64,000 nt of DNA from an uncultured bacterium. GTDB lineage: Bacteria; Bacillota; Clostridia; Lachnospirales; Lachnospiraceae. The notes under the pieces are model-generated. The model was given only the letters and a program-made list of their open reading frames with translations, did not search any database and was not told where the DNA came from. The stretch's first letter is position 1. Every line of letters begins with the position of its first letter. The translations under genes were made by a program, and so were the position numbers. The DNA is taken from positions 1-64,000 of the forward strand of contig CAJMRM010000006.1 in NCBI GenBank assembly GCA_905215775.1. Direction: 5' to 3'. This document shows, piece by piece, positions 49,936 to 58,673 of this stretch.

Positions 49936-50702
49936 TCCAGAGCCTTCTACGCTCCATTGAGATCCTGGAGGTGCTGAAGGAACGGAACCGCAGCTATTCC
50001 ATTGCGGAGCTGGCCGAAGCCATCGACCTCCCTCCCAGTACCGTTCACCGGATCCTCCAGACCTTCTGTGAAAAAAAATATGTGATCCGCGATGAGCGGT
50101 CACATACATACCGGCTTGGGCCTGCGCTGATCCCCCTGGGAAAGGCTGCTGCCAGCGGGATCCGGTTACAGGATGCCGCCCATCCTCTCCTGTCTGCCCT
50201 TTCCGCCAGAACGGAGGAGGATTCTTATCTGGTGATCCCCGTGGGAAACAAGGGACTGGTGATCGAAAAGGTGGACGGTCCCAACCATATCAAGGTGGTT
50301 GAGGAATTCGGCTATGAAATGTACCTTCACTGCGGAGCCATCCGGAAGGTCCTCCTGGCCTACCAATCCCCTTCTTTTATTGAGGAATATGTAAAAAAGA
50401 TCATCGAGCATGACCACGCATTCCCCCAGACAGACGCCGATGGACTCCGCGACGAGCTGAAAAGGATCCGCCAGGCCGGTTATGCCATCACCTACGGAGA
50501 ATACGTCAACGATGCTGTGGGCATCGGAGCTCCCGTCTTTAATTCCGACGGAGAGCTGGCCGGCTCCATCGGCATCATTGCCCCTACGATCCGTTTAAAC
50601 AGCGAGGAGCTCCTGAAGGTCCAGCTGGAATACGTTCAGAAATTTGCCGCTGACCTTTCCAGGGACATGGGATACGCTCCCCCGTTTCATTCCAGGGCTT
50701 AA
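49932..50702 (+). CDS. IclR-family transcriptional regulator
   Basis: A 256-residue regulator. The N-terminal winged HTH is SLLRSIEILEVLKERNRSYSIAELAEAIDLPPSTVHRILQTFCEKKYV (about residues 3-52, in segments). The C-terminal IclR effector domain contains LHCGAIRKVLLAY and GYAITYGEYVNDAVGIGAPVFNSDGELAGSIGI. IclR proteins sense small carboxylates and often regulate catabolic genes. It lies 1.6 kb beyond hgdB, so the hydroxyglutarate genes are possible targets; a TGGAAT-ATTCCA palindrome upstream of gcdD (62149-62162) resembles IclR-type operators. This link is inference. Confidence 0.9.
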   Translation: MIQSLLRSIEILEVLKERNRSYSIAELAEAIDLPPSTVHRILQTFCEKKYVIRDERSHTYRLGPALIPLGKAAASGIRLQDAAHPLLSALSARTEEDSYLVIPVGNKGLVIEKVDGPNHIKVVEEFGYEMYLHCGAIRKVLLAYQSPSFIEEYVKKIIEHDHAFPQTDADGLRDELKRIRQAGYAITYGEYVNDAVGIGAPVFNSDGELAGSIGIIAPTIRLNSEELLKVQLEYVQKFAADLSRDMGYAPPFHSRA

Positions 50703-50723
50703 CTCCCGCAGATCCAGCAGGAG

Positions 50724-50782
50724 GGGCCGCTGCAAAAGAACAGCCATTCGTCCTGTTCCCTGCAGCAGCCCCTCTTTTTTCG
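50724..50782 (+). terminator. Terminator of the IclR gene
   Basis: GGGGC.GCTGCA and TGCAGCAGCCCC pair over a long loop, followed by TCTTTTTT. Confidence 0.8.
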
Positions 50783-50783
50783 T

Positions 50784-52190
50784 CTAAATCTCCGCCGCCA
50801 GATTTCTCAGCCATTTTTTCTGACGGTATCTCCAATATCCCAGCACCGACTTGTAGACCTCCTCCAGCATGACCATGCCGTAGACCACATAGATCGGGAA
50901 GCGGAATACAAGTCCCCCCAGGAATGCCAGGGGAATTCCAATGCACCAGACGCCGCTGGTATCCAGAAACAGACACATTTTCGTGTCTCCGCCGCTCCGT
51001 AAAACGCCTACGATGCAGATCAGATTATACATCTTGACCGGCAGGAACAGGGCAAATGTAAGAAGGCATCTGGCCGCATCCGCCTTCACCTCCGACGAGA
51101 TCTGGTAAATGGACAGGATCGGGCCCCGGATCAGCAGGACGATCACCATTCCGGCCGCCGACAGAAGGAACAGCAGCCGGAAGAAATTGGCCGCGTACTC
51201 TTCCGCCCTTTCCAGCCGTCCGGCTCCCATCTCATTCCCCAGGATCACCGCAGTGGCGGCGCTCAGGCCCTGGAACAGAACAAATACAATATCCTGGATC
51301 GTCATGGCAATGGTAATGGCTGCCACCGCATTGTCTCCCATCCGTCCGTAGGCCAGGGAATACATGGTCACTCCCAGTCCCCACATAAACTCATTGGCGA
51401 TGACCGGCGTACAGGTGCTGATAAACTGGCGGATAAACGCCCTTGTATACCCGAACATCTCCCGGATCCGGCAGGCAATGGGGTATTTCCGCATATAGAC
51501 CACCAGGACCAGCACTACCGCCTCCACGATCCTGGCGATCAGCGTCGCCAGAGCCGCTCCTGCAACGCCAAGACCGGCTCCGTAAATAAAGATCTCCTGT
51601 CCTGCGGCCGTGATGGTGCGCGCCGGAAAGATCAGCAGAAAATTCAGTGTGATATTCACAGCGATGGCCAGACAGCTGGTGAGCACCGGAAGCTTCACCT
51701 GCCCCACGGCCCGGAGCATGGCCACGTATACATTGGTAAACGACGTAAACGGATAGGATATGGCTGCCACGATCAGATAGGCGCTCCCGATCCGTATGGT
51801 TTCCGGGCTCACTGTAAAGATCCGCATCACCAGCTCCGGACATATCATGGCAGGAGCCATAAATGCGGCTGCACCGGCCAGGGCCAGGATAAGCGCCAGT
51901 CCCAGTACCTTTCTTATGTTCTTTATATCCTGATTCCCCCAGTACTGGGCCGCCAGGACTCCGCTCCCGCTGACGATCCCGAATACAAGGAGCGAAAATA
52001 CAAAGAATACCTTGTTTGCCAGTCCCACCGCCGCGATGGTCGTTTCTCCTAGAGTCCCGATCATCATGGTGTCCACCAGGTTTACGATCGTGTTCAGCAT
52101 TCCCTGCATGGCCACCGGAAGGGCGATGCGCACGGCCTTCTGTAAAAAGATCCGGTCCCCCAGCATCTTCTTCGTACCTGTCAGAAACAT
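50784..52190 (-). CDS. MATE-family efflux transporter
   Basis: A 468-residue protein with about 12 membrane segments and the family start FLQKAVRIALPVAMQGMLNTIVNLVDTMMIGTLGE. The second half contains LGNEMGAGRLERAEEYA. It differs clearly from the MATE protein at 3478-4842 (different subgroup, NorM-like layout). It exports cations or drugs with Na+ or H+. It is monocistronic, convergent with the IclR gene and downstream of the hgdB terminator. Confidence 0.9.
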   Translation of the reverse strand: MFLTGTKKMLGDRIFLQKAVRIALPVAMQGMLNTIVNLVDTMMIGTLGETTIAAVGLANKVFFVFSLLVFGIVSGSGVLAAQYWGNQDIKNIRKVLGLALILALAGAAAFMAPAMICPELVMRIFTVSPETIRIGSAYLIVAAISYPFTSFTNVYVAMLRAVGQVKLPVLTSCLAIAVNITLNFLLIFPARTITAAGQEIFIYGAGLGVAGAALATLIARIVEAVVLVLVVYMRKYPIACRIREMFGYTRAFIRQFISTCTPVIANEFMWGLGVTMYSLAYGRMGDNAVAAITIAMTIQDIVFVLFQGLSAATAVILGNEMGAGRLERAEEYAANFFRLLFLLSAAGMVIVLLIRGPILSIYQISSEVKADAARCLLTFALFLPVKMYNLICIVGVLRSGGDTKMCLFLDTSGVWCIGIPLAFLGGLVFRFPIYVVYGMVMLEEVYKSVLGYWRYRQKKWLRNLAAEI

Positions 52191-52254
52191 AACTTCCTCC
52201 CTTTGTTCTCTCTTTTGGAACTATCTTAACAGAAATCCCGTGATCCGTAAAGCA

Positions 52255-52300
52255 AAAAAGCCCCGGCAGAAACAGCCTTCGCCATTTCCGCCGGAGCCTC
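52255..52300 (-). terminator. Terminator of the hgdCAB operon
   Basis: GGCTCCGGCGGAAA and TTTCTGCCGGGGCT pair on the minus strand, followed by TTTTTTGC. Confidence 0.85.
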
Positions 52301-52356
52301 CTCTTGTTACTACACCGTTACGACACATACCGGTCGGGGACCGGAAAACATTTTTA

Positions 52357-53508
52357 TTATTTGCTCATCTCAAGCACATCTGCAAACGCCTGGATCGCAG
52401 TCTGGGCCTGACCGAAGTCACGCATCTGCTGGTCGATTCCCAGTTTGATGTGCGGGATCTTTGCGTCATCCAGAGCCTTCTTTAAGTACGGATACTCCAT
52501 CTCCTCCGGGTCGCAGAACTGCTGCATGAACAGTACAAGACCCTGGGCGCCACTCTTCTTAACAAGATCGGCTACAAACTCACCGCGGCGGTTCTTCTCA
52601 GACTGGGGATCGTAAAGAAGTACGTCATGATCGATGTTGGCAAACTGTTTTGCCAGAGCCATCATCGGACATTCCTCGTCCTCCGGAACGTCTGTGTTGA
52701 AGGAACGGCTCTCATGAGCGACATCATCAGCAGCAATGGCAACATTGTTCTCTTCAAATGCAGCCAGAAGCTTCGGATTGTCGCAGATGATACCGGAGGT
52801 AACCACCTTGGTTCCCTTCCAGTCGCATACCGGAAGAGCCTCAAGCTCCTTGTTTAATTCCTCCAGCATTGCTGTATAAGCCGGCTTCTCCATGAAGTAG
52901 AATGCCTTTAATACAGCAGAACGCTTGGTGGGAGTGATCACATCACAATGGTCGTTGGCCAGCTTTACAAACGCACGGCGGGCCGCACGGCTCTTATTGT
53001 AGACCTTGATGGCGTCCCTGATGGCATCGGCTGTGATCTCATGGCCGCATACCTTCTCCAGCTCTTCTTTTACGTTGTTATACTGGTCGATGCAGAACTG
53101 AAGACCAAAGTCCTCAAAACGATTCTGGGGATGAGCTAAGAAAATAACTGCCATCTTATCTCCCATGGATACACGGAAGTTCTGGCTCATGGGACGGAGC
53201 GTATCACAGATGGTGGGGGTAATGATACCGTCCAGATCATCCATGGTTCCGTCTAAGAGCATTTCCAGCGCCAGCTGGGCGATGGTGCAGTAGAAGGTCG
53301 CACAATACTCTTTTGCACGGCTGATGGTCTTATTGTTGGATCCCCAGATTCCCATGGGAACCATACCGGCTGCGTAAACCAGCTCCTCCGGAGCGTAGTA
53401 CGGCAGAACGCCGATCACCTTTTTACCCTGAGCCTTATATTCAGCCAGCTGCTGCTTGGGAGTAGCTGCTTTTACTTTAAATTCATCTAATAATGCATTG
53501 ATACTCAT
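52357..53508 (-). CDS. hgdB: (R)-2-hydroxyglutaryl-CoA dehydratase, beta subunit
   Basis: A 383-residue subunit of component D. HgdA and HgdB together hold a [4Fe-4S] cluster and dehydrate (R)-2-hydroxyglutaryl-CoA to glutaconyl-CoA through a ketyl radical. Sequence typical of HgdB includes KKVIGVLPYYAPEELVYAAGMVPMGIWGSNNKTISRAKEYC, TICDTLRPMSQNF and the C-terminal FCDPEEMEYPYLKKALDDAKIPHIKLGIDQQ (segments). Cys ligand candidates are in KEYCATFYC and PTICD. It starts 3 nt after hgdA ends. Confidence 0.95.
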   Translation of the reverse strand: MSINALLDEFKVKAATPKQQLAEYKAQGKKVIGVLPYYAPEELVYAAGMVPMGIWGSNNKTISRAKEYCATFYCTIAQLALEMLLDGTMDDLDGIITPTICDTLRPMSQNFRVSMGDKMAVIFLAHPQNRFEDFGLQFCIDQYNNVKEELEKVCGHEITADAIRDAIKVYNKSRAARRAFVKLANDHCDVITPTKRSAVLKAFYFMEKPAYTAMLEELNKELEALPVCDWKGTKVVTSGIICDNPKLLAAFEENNVAIAADDVAHESRSFNTDVPEDEECPMMALAKQFANIDHDVLLYDPQSEKNRRGEFVADLVKKSGAQGLVLFMQQFCDPEEMEYPYLKKALDDAKIPHIKLGIDQQMRDFGQAQTAIQAFADVLEMSK

Positions 53509-53511
53509 GGT

Positions 53512-54957
53512 TTATTTAGCCTCCTTTTCCTGCATGTTTGCCTCCATGGCCTCCACAAGGCCCTGAACGCGGGTCTCATACTGGGCGGCATTGAAGTTAC
53601 GCGGGTCAGCCTGGTCGCCGTCGAAGCCGGCAGTCGGAACGCCAAGGTCCTTTGTAAAGCGGCGCTGCATCTCTGCCATATATCCGCTCCACGGCTTACA
53701 GCTTCTGTTGTAGTGTACCAGAACGCCGTCAACCTTGTTGTCGCGGCAGATGCCCTCACGCCAGTCAACGCCCTGCTCGATGCAGACAGAGTTGGGAGCC
53801 TTATAGTAAGCGCGTGCCATTTCATCCATGTTGTTGTAAACGAAGCCGAAGGCCGGAGCATAAACAACGGCTGTTACGTTGACGCCATGCTCCTTTAACG
53901 GCTTGAACAGTGCCGGAAGCTTGGGCCAGCAGGGGATACCCTCGAACATTACACGGTATTTCTCCGGGAACGGAGTTGTGGTCTCGCCCTTCTTGATGGT
54001 CTCTTCCAGGTCGGAAGCCAGCAGCTCGAACGCCTCGGCTGCCTCAACCCTTGCACGGGCTGTTACAACGTCGGCCATGTGGTTGAACAGGTCAAATCCG
54101 GAGTAGGGAGCCGGTTTGTACTGTAAGTAATCACATACCTTTAACCATGCCTTTGCAGTATGGTTTGCATTCTCACAGGCCTTCTCAAATTTCTTCTCGT
54201 CGAATTTCTTTCCGGTCAGCTCTTCTAACTGCTTGATGGCCTTATCAAACTGGGCGCGGACATACTTCACGTTGGAATCATGGACATCCACGGTATTGTT
54301 GTACGGGATATCGATCATGATCAGCGGAACGTTGCACATACGGGCAATGTTCTCATACCATTTTGTCATACAGTTACAGATGTTGTTGCAGCAGAGAACG
54401 AAATCCGGCTGCGGGATCTGCATCTGACGGATGGGGGAGATGGCCTCGATGCGGCGCTCCTTGTCCGGTCCATCCGGCAGCTTTTCAAGCTCCAGGATAT
54501 TTACAAGCTCCAGATACGGAGTCTGGGTCTTCGGATCTTTTTTCGGTTTTCCGGTGGCCTCATCGATGATCACGTTTCCGTTCTCATCCTTTAAGGGCTT
54601 TCCGGTGGACGGATCGATGATATATTCACCGGTCTCAGGATCAAATTTACGGGCAACACGAACGCCAGCCGCATATGCAAGGCTGATACGTGCGTATCCG
54701 CAGATATCGTTGTCATAGCCCAGATCCTCGGCTGCCTGGCACATCATCTCGCCGTAGCGGTTTGCTGCGATACCAGCGGCCTGGTTCTCGGGATACATAA
54801 CATTCAGATCAAATGCTGCTGCGAGCTCACACGGGAATTTGGAAGAAGACCATCCCACTAACTCGCCTCTCTTTTTTGCCTCGCGCGCGTCCTTGTGAAC
54901 GTCGTCCACAACCTTACGAAGGGCAAGAACGCCGGGACTAACCTGCTTTTTAGCCAT
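53512..54957 (-). CDS. hgdA: (R)-2-hydroxyglutaryl-CoA dehydratase, alpha subunit
   Basis: A 481-residue catalytic subunit, close in length to A. fermentans HgdA. Family stretches are VGWSSSKFPCELAAAFDL, FVLCCNNICNCMTKWYENIAR (Cys-rich, cluster ligand region) and NRSCKPWSGYMAEMQRRF. A Gly/Pro/Lys-rich insertion at about residues 108-150 (IDPSTGKPLKDENGN, then a second IDEATGKPKKD) also occurs in A. fermentans HgdA as I recall it, so it is not a novelty. It is activated by HgdC, encoded upstream. Confidence 0.95.
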   Translation of the reverse strand: MAKKQVSPGVLALRKVVDDVHKDAREAKKRGELVGWSSSKFPCELAAAFDLNVMYPENQAAGIAANRYGEMMCQAAEDLGYDNDICGYARISLAYAAGVRVARKFDPETGEYIIDPSTGKPLKDENGNVIIDEATGKPKKDPKTQTPYLELVNILELEKLPDGPDKERRIEAISPIRQMQIPQPDFVLCCNNICNCMTKWYENIARMCNVPLIMIDIPYNNTVDVHDSNVKYVRAQFDKAIKQLEELTGKKFDEKKFEKACENANHTAKAWLKVCDYLQYKPAPYSGFDLFNHMADVVTARARVEAAEAFELLASDLEETIKKGETTTPFPEKYRVMFEGIPCWPKLPALFKPLKEHGVNVTAVVYAPAFGFVYNNMDEMARAYYKAPNSVCIEQGVDWREGICRDNKVDGVLVHYNRSCKPWSGYMAEMQRRFTKDLGVPTAGFDGDQADPRNFNAAQYETRVQGLVEAMEANMQEKEAK

Positions 54958-55041
54958 AATTATTCATCCTCCTCATTGAATGTATAAACGACGACCGCCA
55001 GACGGACATGGCACATGCCGCCCGGCCCGTTGTCTTACCAT

Positions 55042-55827
55042 TTAGCGGGTCGCTGCCTGCCATGCAAACAGGGCTGCACCCAGGGCGCCGTTGTACTGGG
55101 TCAGAGGGGAGGTAAGGATCGGACATCCCAGCTCCTCTTCCAGCGCGGATACAACGCCTTTATTCTGGGCCACACCTCCGGTCATCACAAGATCCTTCAC
55201 CACGCCGATACGGTGGGCAAGACCGGCCACACGGCCAGCCACGGAATGATGGATGCCGTTGATGATATCGCATTTATCCGTGCCCATGGAAAGCTGGCTG
55301 ATGACCTCACTCTCCGCGAACACAGTACATGTGGAGCTGATTCCCACATGCTTTTTCGACTGGGCTCCCAGATCACCCAGATCCTCTACCCGTACCTCCA
55401 GGACTCTGGCCATAACGTCTAAGAAACGGCCGGTTCCGGCTGCACATTTGTCATTCATCTGAAAATTGGTCATGGTTCCGTTTTCGATCCGGAGCACCTT
55501 TACATCCTGTCCGCCGATATCAATGACCGTATGGGCGTCCGGAAACAGGAAAGAAGCCCCCCGCGCGTGGCAGGAAAGCTCACTCATCTGCTTGTCCGCA
55601 AGCCCCATAAGGGAATTGCGGCCGTAGCCTGTGGCCAGGACGTAGGCCATCTGATCTCTTGTCATGCCGGCTGCCTCCAGCACGGCATCAATGGCTCGCT
55701 GCGGACCGCTGGTGCCTGCCCCCACGTCGATCAGGGACTTTGCCACGATCTCTTTGCCATCTTTTAAAATAATACATTTGGACGCTGTGGAACCCACATC
55801 GATCCCCAGTGTATAAACTGCACTCAT
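55042..55827 (-). CDS. hgdC: 2-hydroxyglutaryl-CoA dehydratase activator (component A)
   Basis: A 261-residue ASKHA-fold ATPase that bridges two subunits with one [4Fe-4S] cluster and injects a high-energy electron into HgdAB on ATP hydrolysis. The ATP loop is GIDVGSTASKC. Cluster Cys are 128 (NDKCAAGTGRF) and 167 (SSTCTVFAESEV), one position from Cys127/Cys166 of A. fermentans. The ATG at 55827 has GGAGG 5 nt upstream; the 31-codon extension upstream crosses the promoter and is rejected. Confidence 0.95.
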   Translation of the reverse strand: MSAVYTLGIDVGSTASKCIILKDGKEIVAKSLIDVGAGTSGPQRAIDAVLEAAGMTRDQMAYVLATGYGRNSLMGLADKQMSELSCHARGASFLFPDAHTVIDIGGQDVKVLRIENGTMTNFQMNDKCAAGTGRFLDVMARVLEVRVEDLGDLGAQSKKHVGISSTCTVFAESEVISQLSMGTDKCDIINGIHHSVAGRVAGLAHRIGVVKDLVMTGGVAQNKGVVSALEEELGCPILTSPLTQYNGALGAALFAWQAATR

Positions 55828-55880
55828 ACGAACCTCCGGGTTTTCTTCTGTATCAATGAATTTTTGTTTTTTCCTGTCCC

Positions 55881-55909
55881 AGTATAGCACACAGGGCCCC
55901 AAAGGACAA
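55881..55909 (-). promoter_or_regulatory. Internal promoter of hgdCAB
   Basis: TTGTCC (55909-55904), 17-nt spacer, TATACT (55886-55881). It separates hgdCAB from the gct-gcdA unit. Confidence 0.65.
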
Positions 55910-55941
55910 GCCGAAATCAAATATCCTGTGATACAACATTA

Positions 55942-55968
55942 TCCAGACCGGGGAAACCCCGGCCTGGA
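55942..55968 (-). terminator. Strong hairpin after gcdA
   Basis: TCCAGGCCGGGG and CCCCGGTCTGGA pair around TTT with one G-U. No T-run follows, so it may be an mRNA 3'-end stabiliser or a weak terminator. Confidence 0.55.
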
Positions 55969-55993
55969 TCAGAATTCAAGCCCTCAGTCAGGA

Positions 55994-57763
55994 TCAGGCC
56001 TTATGTGCGTCGTTCCACTCGCGGATCGCGCGGGGTGTTACCATCTGGTGCATCGGGCAGATGCTCTTCGGATTCTGGTAAACAGCCTCGGTGAACGCCT
56101 GGATATACGGACGAAGCTCTGTCATGTCAACGATCTCGTCTACCATGCCGACCTTCGCACAGTATTCCGGACGGGATTTCTCATGATACAGCTGGATCAT
56201 ATCGTTCATCTTGTCGATGATGGGCTGCATATCCTCGCCAGCCTTGCTTGCTTTCACAAGCTTTCTGGAATACATTGCGTTTGCAGCGGTCTCGCCCGGC
56301 ATTACATAGTATTCGCAGGCAGCGGTACCGATGGAGTAAACGTTGGTGTTGTTGCCCTGAGGACCGCCCAGTACATAATGGGCAGCAGCGCTGGCCTTAC
56401 GGAGCGTAACCTCTAAGGACGGAAGACCAGAGTTCTCGATGGAGTAGATCAGAGACTGGCCAAGACCAAGAAGCTCTGCTTTCTCTGCATCGTCGCCCAC
56501 GTCGATACCAGTGGTATCCTGCAGCCAGATCAGCGGGATACGGTCACGGGCACAAAGCGTTACGAACTCGTTCATTTTGATCAGGCCCTGACGGTATAAC
56601 TTTCCGCCTACGCCTACGGAGTTCTGCTTGTACTCCGGATAGTTCATTAAAAGTCCCTGTACATTGGCGATGACGCCGACTAAAAGGCCGTTGACCTTTG
56701 CAAGACCGGTCACCATCTCCGGGCCGTAGCCCTTCTTGTACTCATATAACTGGGAACCGTCGAAGAGACGGCCGATTACGTCGTAAACATCGTACGGGCG
56801 CTTTCCGTTTAACGGGATGATGCTGTAAAGGTCCTCTGCCGGAAGTAACGGTGCCTTCTGGTCATCCACCCGGAAGAACTCCAGATTATAAGCCGGAAGG
56901 TAGCTGATGTACTTCTTGATACCCTCGATCACGCCGTAGTCGTTCTCATAGACCTCACGGAAGAAGCCGGTTTCATCATAGTGGACCGGAACGGAGCCCG
57001 GAGCCGGAACCTTATTCTTGCTGTTCTCGATCTGGGCAGCCACGATCTGGTCAGCTGCTTCCTTATCGATATATCCCTTGGGATTCATACCGGAAAGGAT
57101 GCCTGCTCCGCCGACTGCCATATTGGCCTGGCTGTGAGCGATCAGGATCGTCGGAGAAATGCTGTGGTATCCGCCGCCAGCCGGGTTTGTTCCGTAGATG
57201 CCTACGATCACCGGAATACCTAACTGGTTTAACTCAGCGTTTCTGAAGAACGGAGTACCGCCGCCGCGACGGTTGGGATATACCTGATCCTGGAACGGGA
57301 AATCAACGCCGGCGCAGTTTAATAAGTAGATCAGCGGAAGATTCATCATCTTGGCAGCATCCGAGCAGCGGATCAGGTTCTCAGCCTGGCCCGGCTCCCA
57401 GGTTCCTGCCATCTTTTTGTTATCGGATGCGATCACATAGACCCATTTGCCGTTTACGCGGCCAAGGCCGTTGATGATGTTGGTGGAACCCATTTTGTTG
57501 TCGTTGGGGTTAAAGAGGCTGTTTAACGGGCAGAAGGTTCCCTCGTCTACCAGAGCGTTGATACGCTGCATAGCGGAAAGCTGGCCGCGCTCGTTTAATT
57601 TTTCCTCTGTGGTGATACCCTTGGCAAGGATCTCTTTTACCTTGTCATGGATATTCTTCTCGATCTCTTTAAGCTCTGCCTCGTTCTCTGCGTTGGCATT
57701 CACTAACGGCTTACCAACAACGGGCATCTCCTGGAAATACTTCGGCATGGAAAAATATCCCAT
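55994..57763 (-). CDS. gcdA: Glutaconyl-CoA decarboxylase, alpha subunit (carboxyltransferase)
   Basis: A 589-residue carboxyltransferase of the acetyl-CoA carboxylase/propionyl-CoA carboxylase beta fold, about the length of A. fermentans GcdA. Two crotonase-like halves are seen. The first has RGGGTPFFRNAELNQLGIPVIVGIYGTNPAGGGYHS and the second IPLIWLQDTTGIDVGDDAEKAELLGLGQSLIYS (segments). It moves the carboxyl group of glutaconyl-CoA to biotin on GcdC, giving crotonyl-CoA. It follows gctB and precedes the hgdC promoter. Confidence 0.96.
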   Translation of the reverse strand: MGYFSMPKYFQEMPVVGKPLVNANAENEAELKEIEKNIHDKVKEILAKGITTEEKLNERGQLSAMQRINALVDEGTFCPLNSLFNPNDNKMGSTNIINGLGRVNGKWVYVIASDNKKMAGTWEPGQAENLIRCSDAAKMMNLPLIYLLNCAGVDFPFQDQVYPNRRGGGTPFFRNAELNQLGIPVIVGIYGTNPAGGGYHSISPTILIAHSQANMAVGGAGILSGMNPKGYIDKEAADQIVAAQIENSKNKVPAPGSVPVHYDETGFFREVYENDYGVIEGIKKYISYLPAYNLEFFRVDDQKAPLLPAEDLYSIIPLNGKRPYDVYDVIGRLFDGSQLYEYKKGYGPEMVTGLAKVNGLLVGVIANVQGLLMNYPEYKQNSVGVGGKLYRQGLIKMNEFVTLCARDRIPLIWLQDTTGIDVGDDAEKAELLGLGQSLIYSIENSGLPSLEVTLRKASAAAHYVLGGPQGNNTNVYSIGTAACEYYVMPGETAANAMYSRKLVKASKAGEDMQPIIDKMNDMIQLYHEKSRPEYCAKVGMVDEIVDMTELRPYIQAFTEAVYQNPKSICPMHQMVTPRAIREWNDAHKA

Positions 57764-57842
57764 TTTTCTTCCTCCTCATATATCGCGTTCCGGCGGAGAA
57801 GGCGTTCCCGCCCTCTCCTTCCGGGACATCATTCACTGTTTC

Positions 57843-58652
57843 TTATTTATTTTCCTTCGGAACCTTGATGAATGCCTGGCCGGGATCGATCTCCTCACGG
57901 ATCAGACGGATGATCTCCGGATCCGGACCTTCCATAAGCTCAGCTCTGGTCACATCGATCTCGAAGCCGGTGTTCTCCTGTACCATTTCCGGGCTGGAGA
58001 ATGGATAGTAGTAAGCCAGGTACATTCTCTTGGTCTCTTCATCGAATTTCATGATGCCAAGGTCTGTAACGACCATCTGCGGACCACGGTTTCCGGGAAG
58101 ACCTGCTCTCTCACGTCCTCCGGGGCCGTCCATCCAGCCGCAGCTGGTGATGTAATCTACATGCTCCATGAATCTTCTCTTCTGGTGCTGCATCATGATC
58201 ACAGTATTACAGAAGGTTGCGATTCCGTTTGCTCCGCCGGAGCCTGTGAAACGGGTCTGGGGCTTCACATAATCGCCCTTTCCGAAGATACAGGTGGAGT
58301 TTACGTTTCCGTAGGGGTCGATCTGTGCGCCGCCGATGAAGGCGATCAGACGATCCTCGTCGTGGAGCCACTCATTGGCCTCGAAGCCAACGAAGCGGAC
58401 GTTGGGCCACTGAACGGCACAGTGTGCCATGAAACGGTTATCGCCAACGGAACGCGGAACCTCTACCGGAGAGCAGTCCATAAGTCCGCTCTCTACGATG
58501 GGATGGCAGCTGGGGCATACCGCACGCTTTGCAAGAGAAGCGCCAATGAGCGGAAGGCCAGTACCAACGATAACGATCTGATTTTCTTTAATGCTCTTTG
58601 CGATGGCATATGCCTGCATTTCCTGTTTTGTATACTTTGTATAATCAGCCAT
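57843..58652 (-). CDS. gctB: Glutaconate CoA-transferase, subunit B
   Basis: A 269-residue family I CoA-transferase subunit. The catalytic glutamate is Glu54 in PIVESGLMDC, the same position as in A. fermentans GctB. Other conserved parts are GTGLPLIGASLAKR and FIGGAQIDPYGNVNST. It moves CoA from acetyl-CoA or glutaconyl-CoA to (R)-2-hydroxyglutarate. The ATG at 58652 has GGAGGAG upstream; the ATG seven codons earlier overlaps that site. Confidence 0.95.
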   Translation of the reverse strand: MADYTKYTKQEMQAYAIAKSIKENQIVIVGTGLPLIGASLAKRAVCPSCHPIVESGLMDCSPVEVPRSVGDNRFMAHCAVQWPNVRFVGFEANEWLHDEDRLIAFIGGAQIDPYGNVNSTCIFGKGDYVKPQTRFTGSGGANGIATFCNTVIMMQHQKRRFMEHVDYITSCGWMDGPGGRERAGLPGNRGPQMVVTDLGIMKFDEETKRMYLAYYYPFSSPEMVQENTGFEIDVTRAELMEGPDPEIIRLIREEIDPGQAFIKVPKENK

Positions 58653-58673
58653 TTTTCTTTCTCCTCCCCTCAA

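Noticed and set aside
53512..54957. Tandem IDxxTGKPxKD insertion in HgdA as a novel domain
   Set aside because: A comparable segment exists in A. fermentans HgdA as I recall it, so it is family-typical.
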